DNA of 64,000 bases, from assembly GCA_013339895.1 (NCBI GenBank), contig JABACO010000006.1, forward strand, positions 1-64,000. Direction: 5' to 3'. This document shows positions 10,796 to 21,082 of this stretch, in pieces; the stretch's first letter is position 1, and every line of letters begins with the position of its first letter. The position numbers and the translations under genes are program-made. The stretch comes from Ephydatia muelleri. Its lineage: Eukaryota > Porifera > Demospongiae > Spongillida > Spongillidae. The notes below the pieces were generated by a model that was not told the origin of the DNA, searched no databases, and worked only from the letters and a program-made list of their open reading frames with translations.

Positions 10796-12985
10796 ACGCA
10801 CAATTACGTACACATAACAATTCATGAGGGCACAATCCTGGTGAGGATAGCCGAAGAAATGGATCTCATGAGGCAGGTGTTAAGCCTTCCGTAAATCTCA
10901 TTTATGATGACTGATTTAGGCTTGGAGCATGCAATTGCCAGCCTGGATGCCAACTGCACAAAAGTTTTAACTGCCTCTTGACCCCATGCTCCGTACGTCT
11001 CGACAACCAAAGGGATGCACACCCAACCTAATTCCACACATTTAGCATCATTACTGTTGTGTTTTCTTATCTCTGAGGCCTTAGCCGCCACTCCTGAAGA
11101 CACTCCCGCTTCCGAAAGGATAAGTGAATTTAGCGGAGAGGTCACACAGAAGTCAAAGGCTGCAGGCTTGCCCAGTGACCAATTGTGGACGAGGACATCT
11201 GCGGGTCTACTGTGGTCATGGTCTGGAGTTAAATTATTACCTACTTCGAGCTTGACAGGAAGTTGAGCCAGGCGGCAGGAATCTGCAAACACATCTCGCA
11301 GCAGGTTATGGCGAAGAACTGCGTCTCCCCCTCGTTTGCACGTGGACGCATGGTGGCCTAGTGGATCCAGGATAGAATCTGGGCAGAATGCACAACAAGA
11401 GCCACATGATGTGTCTAAACCTAGCCACCATTTAAGGGCTACATTGTATTGGTTTGGTTCGAAATGGAGCCCGAGGCCTTCTGATGGCACAACCGAAAGC
11501 CAAGAAGAGGAATGGGGGGCAGAGATGGATAATAGGCGTGCCCTATCAGCAACTGAGGACCTGTTAAATATGCCCTGAAGTTGATAATCATCCAGTTTGG
11601 ATGAGAGCATCTTTTGATTTATGTTGGAAGATGCGAGGGAGTCCAACGAAATCTTATCAGCTGGTGCTACACATACATTGAACATCTCCACAGCATGGGT
11701 GAGGTGGGTAAGAGACTGGAGGCCATAGCCGGATGAACAAACGGAGGCAATGTAAGCAGCTGGAGCATGAAGCATGAGAGAGAGCATACCCAAACCACCT
11801 CTACTCAAACTTAGCTGGGCCTGATTCCATGATACATCAGTCAAGTCTACCGAAGTACTCTGAGACAGACAACTTCTAACATCCTGGTCAAAAAGCTCCA
11901 GAGCTTTGACGGAGAGCGAGGGTGGAGTAGCGCGAGCCAGATGAGATAGTTTGCAAAAGCCACTACAAGTGCGAAGTAGCATTAAAGCTACTTGAGGATC
12001 AAGTGCTCCAACTTCTTCTATCTGTAGCATGAGTTGTTTAGCCAAACCATGCTTATGAGAAAAAAAGGTGGTACAGAAATCTAGGTCACCAATGGGGATC
12101 CCTAAGATTTCAATGTTTGGCTGGTGGGATTGCTTCATTGATGGGGGGAAGTGACTTAGGTCGCTGTGACAAAAAACTTCACATTTATTAATGTTGACAT
12201 GTAGTCCCAAAGAGTGACCTCTTTCTTCTAAATAGCCAGCACTCTACATACCTCAGTGCTCGAGCCTGCCACAACACCATCATCCAAATACCAAGCATGG
12301 TACAACAGATTGGCACAGCCTGGCTCGAATACAATCTCAGACACTAAGATATTCAACACCAAAGAGAATAAGAGAGGGCCAAGAGGATCCCCTTGCTGGA
12401 CACCACATTCTGAAGTTAGATTCCCCATCGTGTGCCATAAGTATGGGTGCTGGCTATAACACCAATGAGCCCAAGGGTAGAGTTCAGGAAAATGTTTGGC
12501 ACACTCTGAGAGGAGTGCCTGACGCGACACCAGATTAAACGCATTCTTCATATCAACTTTCAACACTACTAGGTTTTCTTCCAGCCAATGCTTTTCGACA
12601 CACGCTCTAAGACCATGCACAATCTTTTCTGCTCCCATAGGACATGCCACCCCAAACTGGTGTGGTTGAAAAAATTCAGAGGCCTTAGACCTCACTAACG
12701 CACATAAACACTTCCCGGTAAGACGGCGAAGAGCTTCTCCCACTGCAATGGGGCGAATATCAAGCGAAGAACCTTGCTTAGACTTAACCAAAGCAGTGAG
12801 ATTACCTCCAGCAAGAAAGGATGCTATCATGGGTGGAGCTCTACCAGCCGCAAGGATGTTGACTACACCCTTTAAAGATTGAAGAATCGAGCATGATAAA
12901 GGAACCTCAGCTGCGTCGATGAAGTGCTGAATACGCAAACCTGTGGGGCCAGCCCAGTTAGTTTGGAGAATGATCTTAAAACAGG
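10796..12985 (-). pseudogene. Retrotransposon copy D: reverse transcriptase plus endonuclease (R2/R4 type)
   Basis: The longest copy. Reading the minus strand, 12960-12228 encodes the reverse transcriptase: ALVKSKQGSSLDIRPIAVGE, then VVLKVDMKNAFN (first catalytic Asp), GVQQGDPLGPLLFSLVLNIL, and WYLDDG (catalytic Asp pair). A one-base shift near 12215-12230 leads into 12210-10822: the conserved LGIPIGDLDFC, CKLSHLARATPPSLSVKALE, the knuckle CCAFCPDS then LDPLGHHASTCKRGGD, the endonuclease words LTPDHDHSRPADVLVHNW and GKPAAFDFCVTSPL, and a stop at 10822. A second frame change near 12945 precedes LRSFSKLTG. The 5' end is cut near 12985, so N-terminal DNA-binding domains are absent. Its 3' UTR runs into (TTA)n. 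The 3' end recurs at 57403-57640. Assignment to the R4/Dong side rests on the (AAT)n junctions and is inference. Confidence 0.85.
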
Positions 12986-13034
12986 AACGATGTTAAAATT
13001 TTTTATTTTTAAATTTTTTTAAACTTCTATATAA

Positions 13035-13090
13035 TAATACACATATACATACATACATAATACACATACATACATACATACATACATACA

Positions 13091-13121
<31 letters not shown>
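13035..13121. repeat. (ATAC)n microsatellite
   Basis: A nearly pure tetranucleotide run between the 5' end of copy D and the 3' end of copy E. Confidence 0.9.
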
Positions 13122-13149
13122 CCTGACACACTGAGACACACTAGCTATG

Positions 13150-13540
13150 AAAGTTACGATGATGAAATATCCCCCTCCTGAAGGGAACATCCACATCGTA
13201 AGAGGAGGGCTCGGGCATTGGCTCGCACAAGAGTCAAATTAAGGCGGCCGTACAGGCTGCAGACAACCTTGGACTTGGGGGAGTTGGTCCTTGTGGCAAG
13301 GTATGATGCGAGCCGTGAAAAAACTTGCACCGCTTCGCTGCCCCAAGCTCCATATGACTCGGCCACAAGGGTAATACACGTCCACCCAACTCGGAACACT
13401 TGGCATCATTGGCAGAGTGCTTCCTTAGCTCAGCGGCAACCGCTGCTGACCCTGCTGTGCGACCCGCTTCAGAGATAAAGGTAGGGTTAAGCGGAGACAC
13501 CACAGTAAGGTCAAAGGCAGCAGGCTTGCCACAGTAGATT
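13150..13540 (-). pseudogene. Retrotransposon copy E: C-terminal fragment
   Basis: Minus strand. It starts after (AAT)n (13555-13594) with KPAAFDLTVVSPLNPTFISE, then SAAVAAELRKHSANDAKCSE. After a one-base shift it reads VAESYGAWGSEAVQVFSRLA and LYGRLNLTLVRANARALL. It is a 5'-truncated copy of the same superfamily as A-D, again with an (AAT)n run at its 5' junction. Confidence 0.8.
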
Positions 13541-13554
13541 TAAATGCTGACATT

Positions 13555-13594
<40 letters not shown>
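13555..13594. repeat. (AAT)n microsatellite
   Basis: About 13 AAT units at the 5' junction of copy E. Similar runs lie at 8041-8060, 10572-10597, 10770-10790 and 30463-30491. Confidence 0.95.
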
Positions 13595-13596
<2 letters not shown>

Positions 13597-13898
13597 CTTG
13601 CGTGGTTCTCGCACCAAGTGGAGAAGTGGTGTTGGAATGAATGATGGTGCTGGGCTACCGGCAGAATTGCCAAAATTGGATTAAAACACTTTTATTTCAT
13701 TCCTTTGTTCTGTCATTTTGTTTATTTATGTACATGTATTATTTGTATGTCATATTTCTGTTTGCAGGTTATTTGTATTATTAAGCGGATAATAACCCTA
13801 AATAATAACATTAATTAAAACATCATGATACAATAATACAACACACTAATAATTCATACAATACATACGTATGAATTATTGCTACAGTTCAATAAAGT

Positions 13899-13960
13899 TT
13901 AAGATGGGAGACACCTGGAAAGGATTGCTGTCGCATTTGCCCTCACCAGATGCAAGTTAA
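13899..13960 (-). pseudogene. Retrotransposon copy F: last ~20 codons
   Basis: Minus strand NLHLVRANATAILSRCLPS followed by a stop: the conserved end of the copies A-E reading frame and nothing more. It is preceded on the minus strand by AAT/AAAT-rich sequence, the same junction type as the other copies. Confidence 0.65.
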
Positions 13961-15183
13961 TAATAATAATTTTAATAAATAAATAAATAAATAATACAAT
14001 AATGAAATAATGAACAATAATGAATAATGAATAATTACCGCCCGCCCGCATCCTTTCTTGAAAACAGGCGGACGAGAAACCAATAATGCATGGCCTTATT
14101 GTGTGTGCGTGCGTGTGACAAACAAAAATACATACACTTACACACGCATATACACACGCATATACATGTAGACAAATCATATGCAGAAATCAGCGGTCAC
14201 CAGGAAAGTGATGGTGTTCAAAAAGACATCCTATAGCATGTGTTCCATTGCTAGTACATAGGGGTAGTGTGGTTTGAATTTGTGTTGAATTTATAAGTAC
14301 TAATGGTTCGGATGTATTCAAAGCAAAATTAGACTTACACCTATTTAAATGTATGAAAAATGGTTACTCTTGAATTTAATTAACTAACCGCAAGTTATAA
14401 AAATTTGCCACCTCATTTTCACATGTAGAAAGGTTGTAAGGTGCAAACTGTGCAAAAATATTTATACTATTACCTTGAAGATTTCATTTCGGGAAAGCAA
14501 AACATAGCTTCCCATTAATATGTACAGAAGATCAATGTTTTCTGACCTAATTACTGTATTCCACTGTTTTTTTAAATTGAATCTTAACGAAAAATTGAGT
14601 TGCCACCTTTTATTATGATTTGCAGTACATTGCTACATGTTTTCATGCATTTGTTTTTTCCCTTACATAGAATTTTCTAGTTCGGGGAGCCTTTGAACAA
14701 TGTTCGGTTACTGGCGCCGCCATTTTGACCATTATTGAATAAATGACAGAAACACGGCCGGCTACATGCATGTACCATTAAATGAAGCTTTAAAGGAGGA
14801 GACGCCACGTAAATAGTGGCGCAGGCCGTCCTCAAACTCCCGTATAAAAGGCGCTTGGATCCAACCGGAAATCACGTGAGCTCAACATCCTCAGAATGGC
14901 GTAGTTTTGTAAGCTGTTAGGATTCTCACCCACACTTGCTGGCTACATCGTTTTTACGTTGTTAAGACGGGCAGATCAAGTACTTCTTAGTACTCTATCG
15001 CGCGCGTTTATTTGTTCTCGAAACAGACTCGCATTGTGTTTCAGTTTATACTGGAGAGTGCATTGATAACTGTTACAAGCTCTGCGAGGCTTTACGTGAG
15101 TTTCAAAGGTGAGCGTGGCTGCATGAGCATTTGCGTGAGCAAAACAAAATATCAGCATTTGCGTGAGCAAACAAAGCAATAAA

Positions 15184-16510
15184 ATGGAGAAAATTTTTGA
15201 AACCCCTGATTCCAGCTGTCTCATTTACTGGAAATCAAAAACCACATCTCCACGTGCTGAAATTTTTAGCAGGAGGTTTTCTGTGAAATATGCATGTCTT
15301 CCGAACCTAGCGCCGTTCCTAGAATAAAGGTAAGGTTATGTTGTCAGGCACACGATTCAGCAAACGAATTAGTCAAATAAGTAACACAGGTAATATAAAG
15401 CTTATATTATATGCAATTAGTAAACAAGCCAGTACTGTACATATATAGACATACACAAGCCAGAATCAGCCACATTCCTACTCATCTGTAGTTCAATTGT
15501 ACCAGCTAGTGATCACCCACATTCCTACACACTCATTTATGCAAGGTTGTGGTTGAATGTACCACTGGATGCCTGCCTGCGACCTTTGTGGCTGACCTAA
15601 GACAAGTCATAGACCATCACAACGCAGGAGGGGTGGATAATGTATGCATAGAAATAACATGCCAAGATACCTGTCAAGTGCCAGCCACCAACTCCAGTTG
15701 TAGAGGGCTCCAAGATATCTTACAAGTGCCAGCCAGTTCAGAAACTTGTACAGTGCAGTGCCCACGAGGTAAATTGCTTGGTTGTCATAGAAACAATACC
15801 CCATTTATACACTTTGTGGGCTTCCTACATCAGGTTACTCAGGAGGAGACCCACCAGTGCTGAATGGTACTCCAAATGAACCTTGTTGTCCACACTGCCT
15901 GTTTGGGCCTTGCATAATCCGTCGGCCACCTGTGTTCCTCACTGGGAGAGCTGTCCCATCCTTAGCCAATGACAGAAAGCGGTACAAACTTTACCAGCAA
16001 TTCTGGAAGCTTTTGAAAGACCTGGGGTTGTGGGACCACCCAACATACCTGGCGAGGAAGGGATTGGTGACGCACCCATTGGACAGAAGAGAGATAATGC
16101 CAAAATGTGTACAAAATGTGAATGATCCAACCTTCGTATTAGAAAGTGTACTTATAATCTCTTTGCTACATAGGAAATCAGAAGCAGGTATCCAAATCCA
16201 GTGGGCATTCCTTACACTAACTACAGATCATCGTTTTTGTAACAAGTTACTTAGTATTGTATGTGTTGCTGACCAGTACCTCTGACTCATGAATGTGTGT
16301 GTATTCATATTGCTGCCTGTTCATTTGATTATCCCATTATGCACAGATAGCATTAGGGGGCATTCATCCATGCTATGGGAAAGATGTGGAAATGAATGAA
16401 CTGAATGGTTTCCAATACTGTTTTAGCTGAAATAGCTCAATCAATATAGAAAACATGTACATTTGCTTTCCTACAGTATTTCATGCAGATGAGAGATACG
16501 ACTTTGCCAA
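15184..16510 (+). CDS. Accessory protein of the TTAA transposon (multi-exon, function unknown)
   Basis: Candidate exons: an ATG at 15184 with MEKIFETPDSSCLIYWKSK; 15549-15775 with ATFVADLRQVIDHHNAGG and CQVPATNSSCRGLQDILQ; and 15842-16120 after a CTCAG acceptor with EPCCPHCLFGPCIIRRPPVF, KRYKLYQQFWKLLKDLGLW and THPLDRREIMPKCVQN. A possible last exon after CTACAG near 16477 reads VFHADERYDFAKPYQSHV and stops. The Cys/His block with the 'RREIMPKCV' end is one I associate from memory with an unnamed family common in sponges and molluscs and near transposase genes; I cannot name its role. A DNA-binding or accessory role is inference. Exon borders other than the CTCAG one are uncertain. Confidence 0.5.
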
Positions 16511-16599
16511 GCCTTATCAATCCCATGTTTAGGCTTACAAAGGGCATCACTAGTAGCCTCCAGTCCATTCAAGACACACATTTCACCAAGTTCCAAGTG

Positions 16600-16735
16600 T
16601 CTATGTGCAGGCTTCGGGGTTGTCCTCAGGCAGGTCATGGACCACCAGAACGTGGAAGGATGTACATGTAGTTTAGTAGTCACACGAGTCCATCAAGTGC
16701 CAGCTGCAGCCACGGTTCAAGATCTGCAAGGAAAA
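16600..16735 (+). repeat. Second copy of an exon module of the accessory gene
   Basis: The plus strand reads GVVLRQVMDHQNVEG and VHQVPAAATVQDLQGK, similar in order and sequence to FVADLRQVIDHHNAGG and CQVPATNSSCRGLQDILQ at 15575-15735. It looks like a diverged internal duplication of an exon. Confidence 0.5.
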
Positions 16736-16959
16736 TGAGACGAAATTGATTTGCTTTCATAATGTACATACACCATTGGCTGTCAGATGCCGATCTGACA
16801 AAGTAAATCTGTTGTTCGTACTGGTAGTTCTAAAAAGAACTGTTTTGAGATAAAGACAGGGATATCAATTCAGAAAATGAGACCTGTGGCTGACAAAAGA
16901 CATCTGGGCATAAAAATTATGTAAATATAGTAAATCACCTACAGCCACAGAACTTCAGT

Positions 16960-19482
16960 TATCTTCTTCCTCATCATCCCCACCATCCTCTGAACAAACA
17001 TAGTCATCATCCTCACTGTCCACATAGTCTCCATCATACATAGCTGCATCATCTGGCAACACCATATCATCATCATCATCTTCATCATCCTGAAGTATCC
17101 TAAAAAGTACTTGTCTTACAACAATTATTAGGCATCACTGATCGTCACATACTGTTGAGACGTGATGTTCCTGAGAACGTACATACTCCAGATGTTGTTT
17201 ACAAAACGATATGTTTTCTTGACCAACACATTGTATGTGGAGTGATGGTCTGGTCGGCGAACATCTGTGTATTCGTGGTGACTTGTTGCCATCCTTTGAC
17301 AGTTTTCATTCTGATCGATGTGGTTGCATAAATCTCATCACACATACAGAACAAGCAGAACACTCACCCAATCCATCACAACCAAGTTCATACGCATTTC
17401 AAATGTCTTGGTGTGGAAGTGAATTCTCTTTGGGAGGTAGGTGAGCAGTTGATGGTTAAACGACTCAACCCAGTAGGTATCCCGACACTGGAAGAACACA
17501 AATATGTATATTCACACGATATGTTGTTCATGTTACATACCAGATGGCACGAATCAGCGTTTTTGTAGATGAGGGTTTTTCGTAGTGCAGCCTCATATGC
17601 ACTAATGGCTGCCGGCATAGTGAGAGGCTTCCTTTTTGGAACGTAACCTGGCTGTTGACAGGGACTCTCAGAAGAGCAACTTTGGTGATCACCCTGAATC
17701 ACAGACAGGGATGCATATCACGTATGGAATGCACTAATGCACATAAAAGACACACAATCACACACATTCACATCACATACACAGACATACACACATGCAC
17801 ACCCACCCACTATGTAAATACAAACCTGAAAGTGCTTGCTGATGTTCATGATCATTGCACGTAGACGGACAGTTCCTCATGCACCAATACAAGTGCACCT
17901 TGGTGCACCTTGCTGAATAGCCAGATATTCCATTTTTAATCAATATGTCCAAAAAGTACATACCCTTATCAGAAAGTTCAGTGAACCACGTCCTATCCCT
18001 TGTACGGACCGTACCGGCACAGATACGACGCAGCTGCTTCACCACATTCTTAGTGCCTGCAATAACTCCAATCAATTCACCAATGAAAACCTATAGGATA
18101 CCTTACCATGCCAAGTGTCGTAGGAATTGACCATCCTGAGTTGTCGTACATACAGCTTTATAGTAGCCTGGTAGTCATGGGCTACCTCTGTGATGTTTAA
18201 CCCTTTGTTAGAAAGAAAATGTGAAATTGTAAAAAGTTGGGACACAAGAGCAAACCTCGGGCAATAACTTGAGGCAAGACGATCTTAGTGCATGCCACCT
18301 CCCTGGTCTGAGCAACTCTGTGCTGCTGTCGGGAAAGAGTGGAAATTCCAACAATCCTGTGTGTACAGAAATGGACGATACGCTGATAAACATGGGCATT
18401 TAGAACTTATGTGCATACCTTCCAGCCAGACAAGGTACCGTTGAGTGGTATGCATTTGACGTAGAATCGTGACGTGCATCAGTTATAACCCACTATATAT
18501 TATTAAACTTTTTTTTTGTGGCACTCTAACCTCTCCACTTGTAGCATGGTGAGGGCTTTCCTTCACACGTTCAACAGCAGCTTTCATGGACTCTTCTGCT
18601 ACATCTGCCACCACTTGCTGGTAAAGTTGGTTTAGATAAACTGAATGAACATGGATTAGAACAGGATGTAAAATAATATAAATCGATCATCTCAGCCCAC
18701 CTGAACTGCTGCTTCACTACACCCATACCAGCAAATAAAGCAAAATTCATGTACTGGCGAGGCAACATGCCAGCACAGGTGAAAGCATGGACCAGTCTGC
18801 AAAAAGAATCACATTTACATTGATATTACTAAATCCAAATGGTACTCTTACTTGTGATTAGCAAGGTAATGACCAGCCAGCACTCTGGAACTAGCCCAGA
18901 CACGTGACTGCTTGCAGTGTGGGCAAACAAACTGGACCCTAGCTACATGTCCCCTCTAAAGTGAGTAGTAAATGAGTTTTATACAGAGAATTGAACAGAA
19001 TTACTTATACTCATACCTTTATGAAAGAAGCTATAGTCCAAGATGGGTTGGAGAGACAGCCACACTGCTGGACAAGGCCCGAACAAAGACTCTTGAAGGT
19101 CTTACGCTCGACCACAAAGAGGTCTCACTGGCGTCTTCGTCTCCCGTATAGATCCCTAAGTAAGTTAGTAAACCCAATTTTGTATAACCGAACGTACATG
19201 TATATATCCATCCAACTAACCTGCAGAATCCAACATCATTTCATTCCTAGAATAGGATGTTCTGCTATTTGAGGCCTGAACATTCTCGGGTTGTGTCAAT
19301 ACACGGTCCAGCAAAGTATTCAACACGCTGATAGTAGCGTTCCGCTTGCAACCGGGTGCAAGTAGTTGCTTCGCTGCCTCAAATCTACGCAGAAAAGTTT
19401 CCTTTTCCTCTCAAGAGGAAAAGGACCCTTGCAGATGCAGTCTAAACCTAGAGTACGTATCTTCTGGTGAAGAGGTCGCCAT
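16960..19482 (-). CDS. DDE-type transposase of the TTAA element, about 12 exons
   Basis: Minus-strand exons from an ATG at 19482 (MATSSPEDTYSRFRLHLQGS, one frame break near 19420). In order: FLRRFEAAKQLLAPGC; VERKTFKSLCSGLVQQCGCL; VQFVCPHCKQSRVW (a CxxC); AGHYLANHKLVHAF with LPRQYMNFALFAGMGVVKQQ; EESMKAAVERVKESP; DARHDSTSNAYHSTVPCL; GISTLSRQQHRVAQTREVAC; GLNITEVAHDYQATIKLYVR; VNSYDTWHGTKNVVKQLRR; WFTELSDKG; VHLYWCMRNCPSTCN; DTYWVESFNHQLLTYLPKR; HHEYTDVRRPDHHSTYNVLV; and an acidic C terminus ending about 16965. The likely catalytic acids are D in RHDS, D in HDYQA and E in VESFN (inference from spacing). Introns are short with GT-AG ends and mostly keep phase. The family is recurrent in invertebrate genomes; the superfamily name (Kolobok?) is not certain. 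The acidic tail is unusual. Confidence 0.65.
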
Positions 19483-19716
19483 TATACGAACATGTGATCC
19501 AGTTTGTTAACTTAGTGTTATTAACTTCAGAAATGGTATTGTTGCATGAAATGGCATTCAAAACATGCCTGCGTGCTTGAACTTGTACGCTGTAACTGTT
19601 GTTGCCAAGCCTGTAGCTCTATGTATATGAAGCCACCATTTTTAATCTAAAACAGCCGCACGGCCGGTTGAAATTTTTGGATCCAAGCTCCTTTTATACG
19701 GCAACTCCTGCTTTAA

Positions 19717-20972
19717 ACTAAATAATTATAGCTAGGTTTATTAACTCGCAAATAGTTTCACAAACTATTACTGGCCACATCCCCGCTTGGCAGGGGCGGA
19801 TCCATGCAGTTCTTTTTGTAAGGGCCGGGGTCCGCGGAGCCCTGGTTGAGTACGAAAACGGGGGGAGGGGGTGTTCGAAATACAAGAACTGAGACGCGAT
19901 TCGCCGAAGTGTCGCTCTGATTCTAATTTGATGCTTCATAACCGTTCAAATTTGTCCAAACCCACGGGTCCGCTACAGCAACTTAGGTAATATGTCACTT
20001 TTGCGGGCAATCTGCATTTGAGAACAGCTAATTGTAAATGGCTTTCTATCTGAAATTTGTGACCACGCCAGCTGGCGTGTAAGGTGAGATAATATAGTAA
20101 GGTCATCGTTGATTAATTAATTCATGTCGCAGACATGCAAATTGTCTGTTCAGAGCATTTATACGAGGGACTAGGTTTATATGGCGGCGGATCAGTCAGT
20201 TTGGTGTACGGTGCATCCTTTAATTTCCCCCGCTTTTTTATTTGCAAGATCTATAGAACGTTTGAAGCTGATCCAATTCGATTATTATTTAATGTCCTAT
20301 TAATAATAACGTACTACGTTGCGTGATCGCTTTGCATGCAATACATACTCGCAAATCACCTTTGCACGAACATTAGGTTTATTGACAGTGTCACTTTTAA
20401 CCTGGAGTCATCAATCCATTCAACCATGCGTAATTGATCATAAATCAACTGAACATTAATCCCAGTGAATTGTGAAGGACTATACTAGCTTATATAAACA
20501 GATGCCAATACCTGACCTTGTTATTGTCATAACCAGTAGTTGCAAGGAAACAATGCCTGCATACTTTCTGCTGCACTCTGCATTGTATCCATATACCATA
20601 TGCATGCAACCATTTGCATCGCATATATTGAATGCGTGCACCAATTTAGGTGCACACGCACAGATAGTCAAAGTACCTGCATGGACAGCAAGTTAGTTCT
20701 AATCTCTTCATCGTGCTGCATGCTATTGAGAGCTATACATGTATATGGGTAAATTGCACTTCAAAGCATTCATTACTGCAGCGGTGCAGTCATGTTATCT
20801 TGCACCGTATTGTCTTGCATAATGCACAATTAACTTAACTTAATTAATCGCAGACTATGACAGCATAATTGGATCATGCACATCAACTGCATGTATCGCA
20901 ATGCATGCATGCACGGATAATGCTCCTAACTACATGTAGTGAAATGAACAAGAAAAGCGTGGAAATTGTAAC
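19717..20972. other. Stretch without a recognised gene
   Basis: AT-rich sequence with many TGCATGCA/ACATGTA words. Open frames are short and without motifs. Confidence 0.4.
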
Positions 20973-21082
20973 TGAGCTTTGTCCGAGATTACCAGTCTAT
21001 ATAAAAAACCGCCGAGCTTTTTCATGTATACCGATAGAATTTACGTATAAGCGTTGAAAAATACAACTATTTTGAAAGTAAT

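Larger units (their letters stand above)
14790..19716. mobile_element. TTAA-flanked DNA transposon with two opposed split genes
   Basis: Both ends abut TTAA (14790-14793 and 19713-19716). The inner ends are inverted: AGGAGGAGACGCC on the left and AGCAGGAGTTGCC on the right (read inward), 10 of 13 matching. A second inverted block further in, CGTATAAAAGG.GCTTGGATCC, is shared by both ends; the left end has about 35 extra bases between the two blocks. Inside are a plus-strand gene and a minus-strand DDE-like transposase gene. TTAA target duplications are known for piggyBac and Kolobok; the transposase is not piggyBac-like, so a Kolobok-type element is my best guess. Length is about 4.9 kb including the TTAA. 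Confidence 0.65.

Noticed and set aside
10565..10825. Tyr/Ile-rich frame between retrotransposon copies
   Set aside because: Translation of AAT/ATT runs and 3' UTR pieces of two copies.
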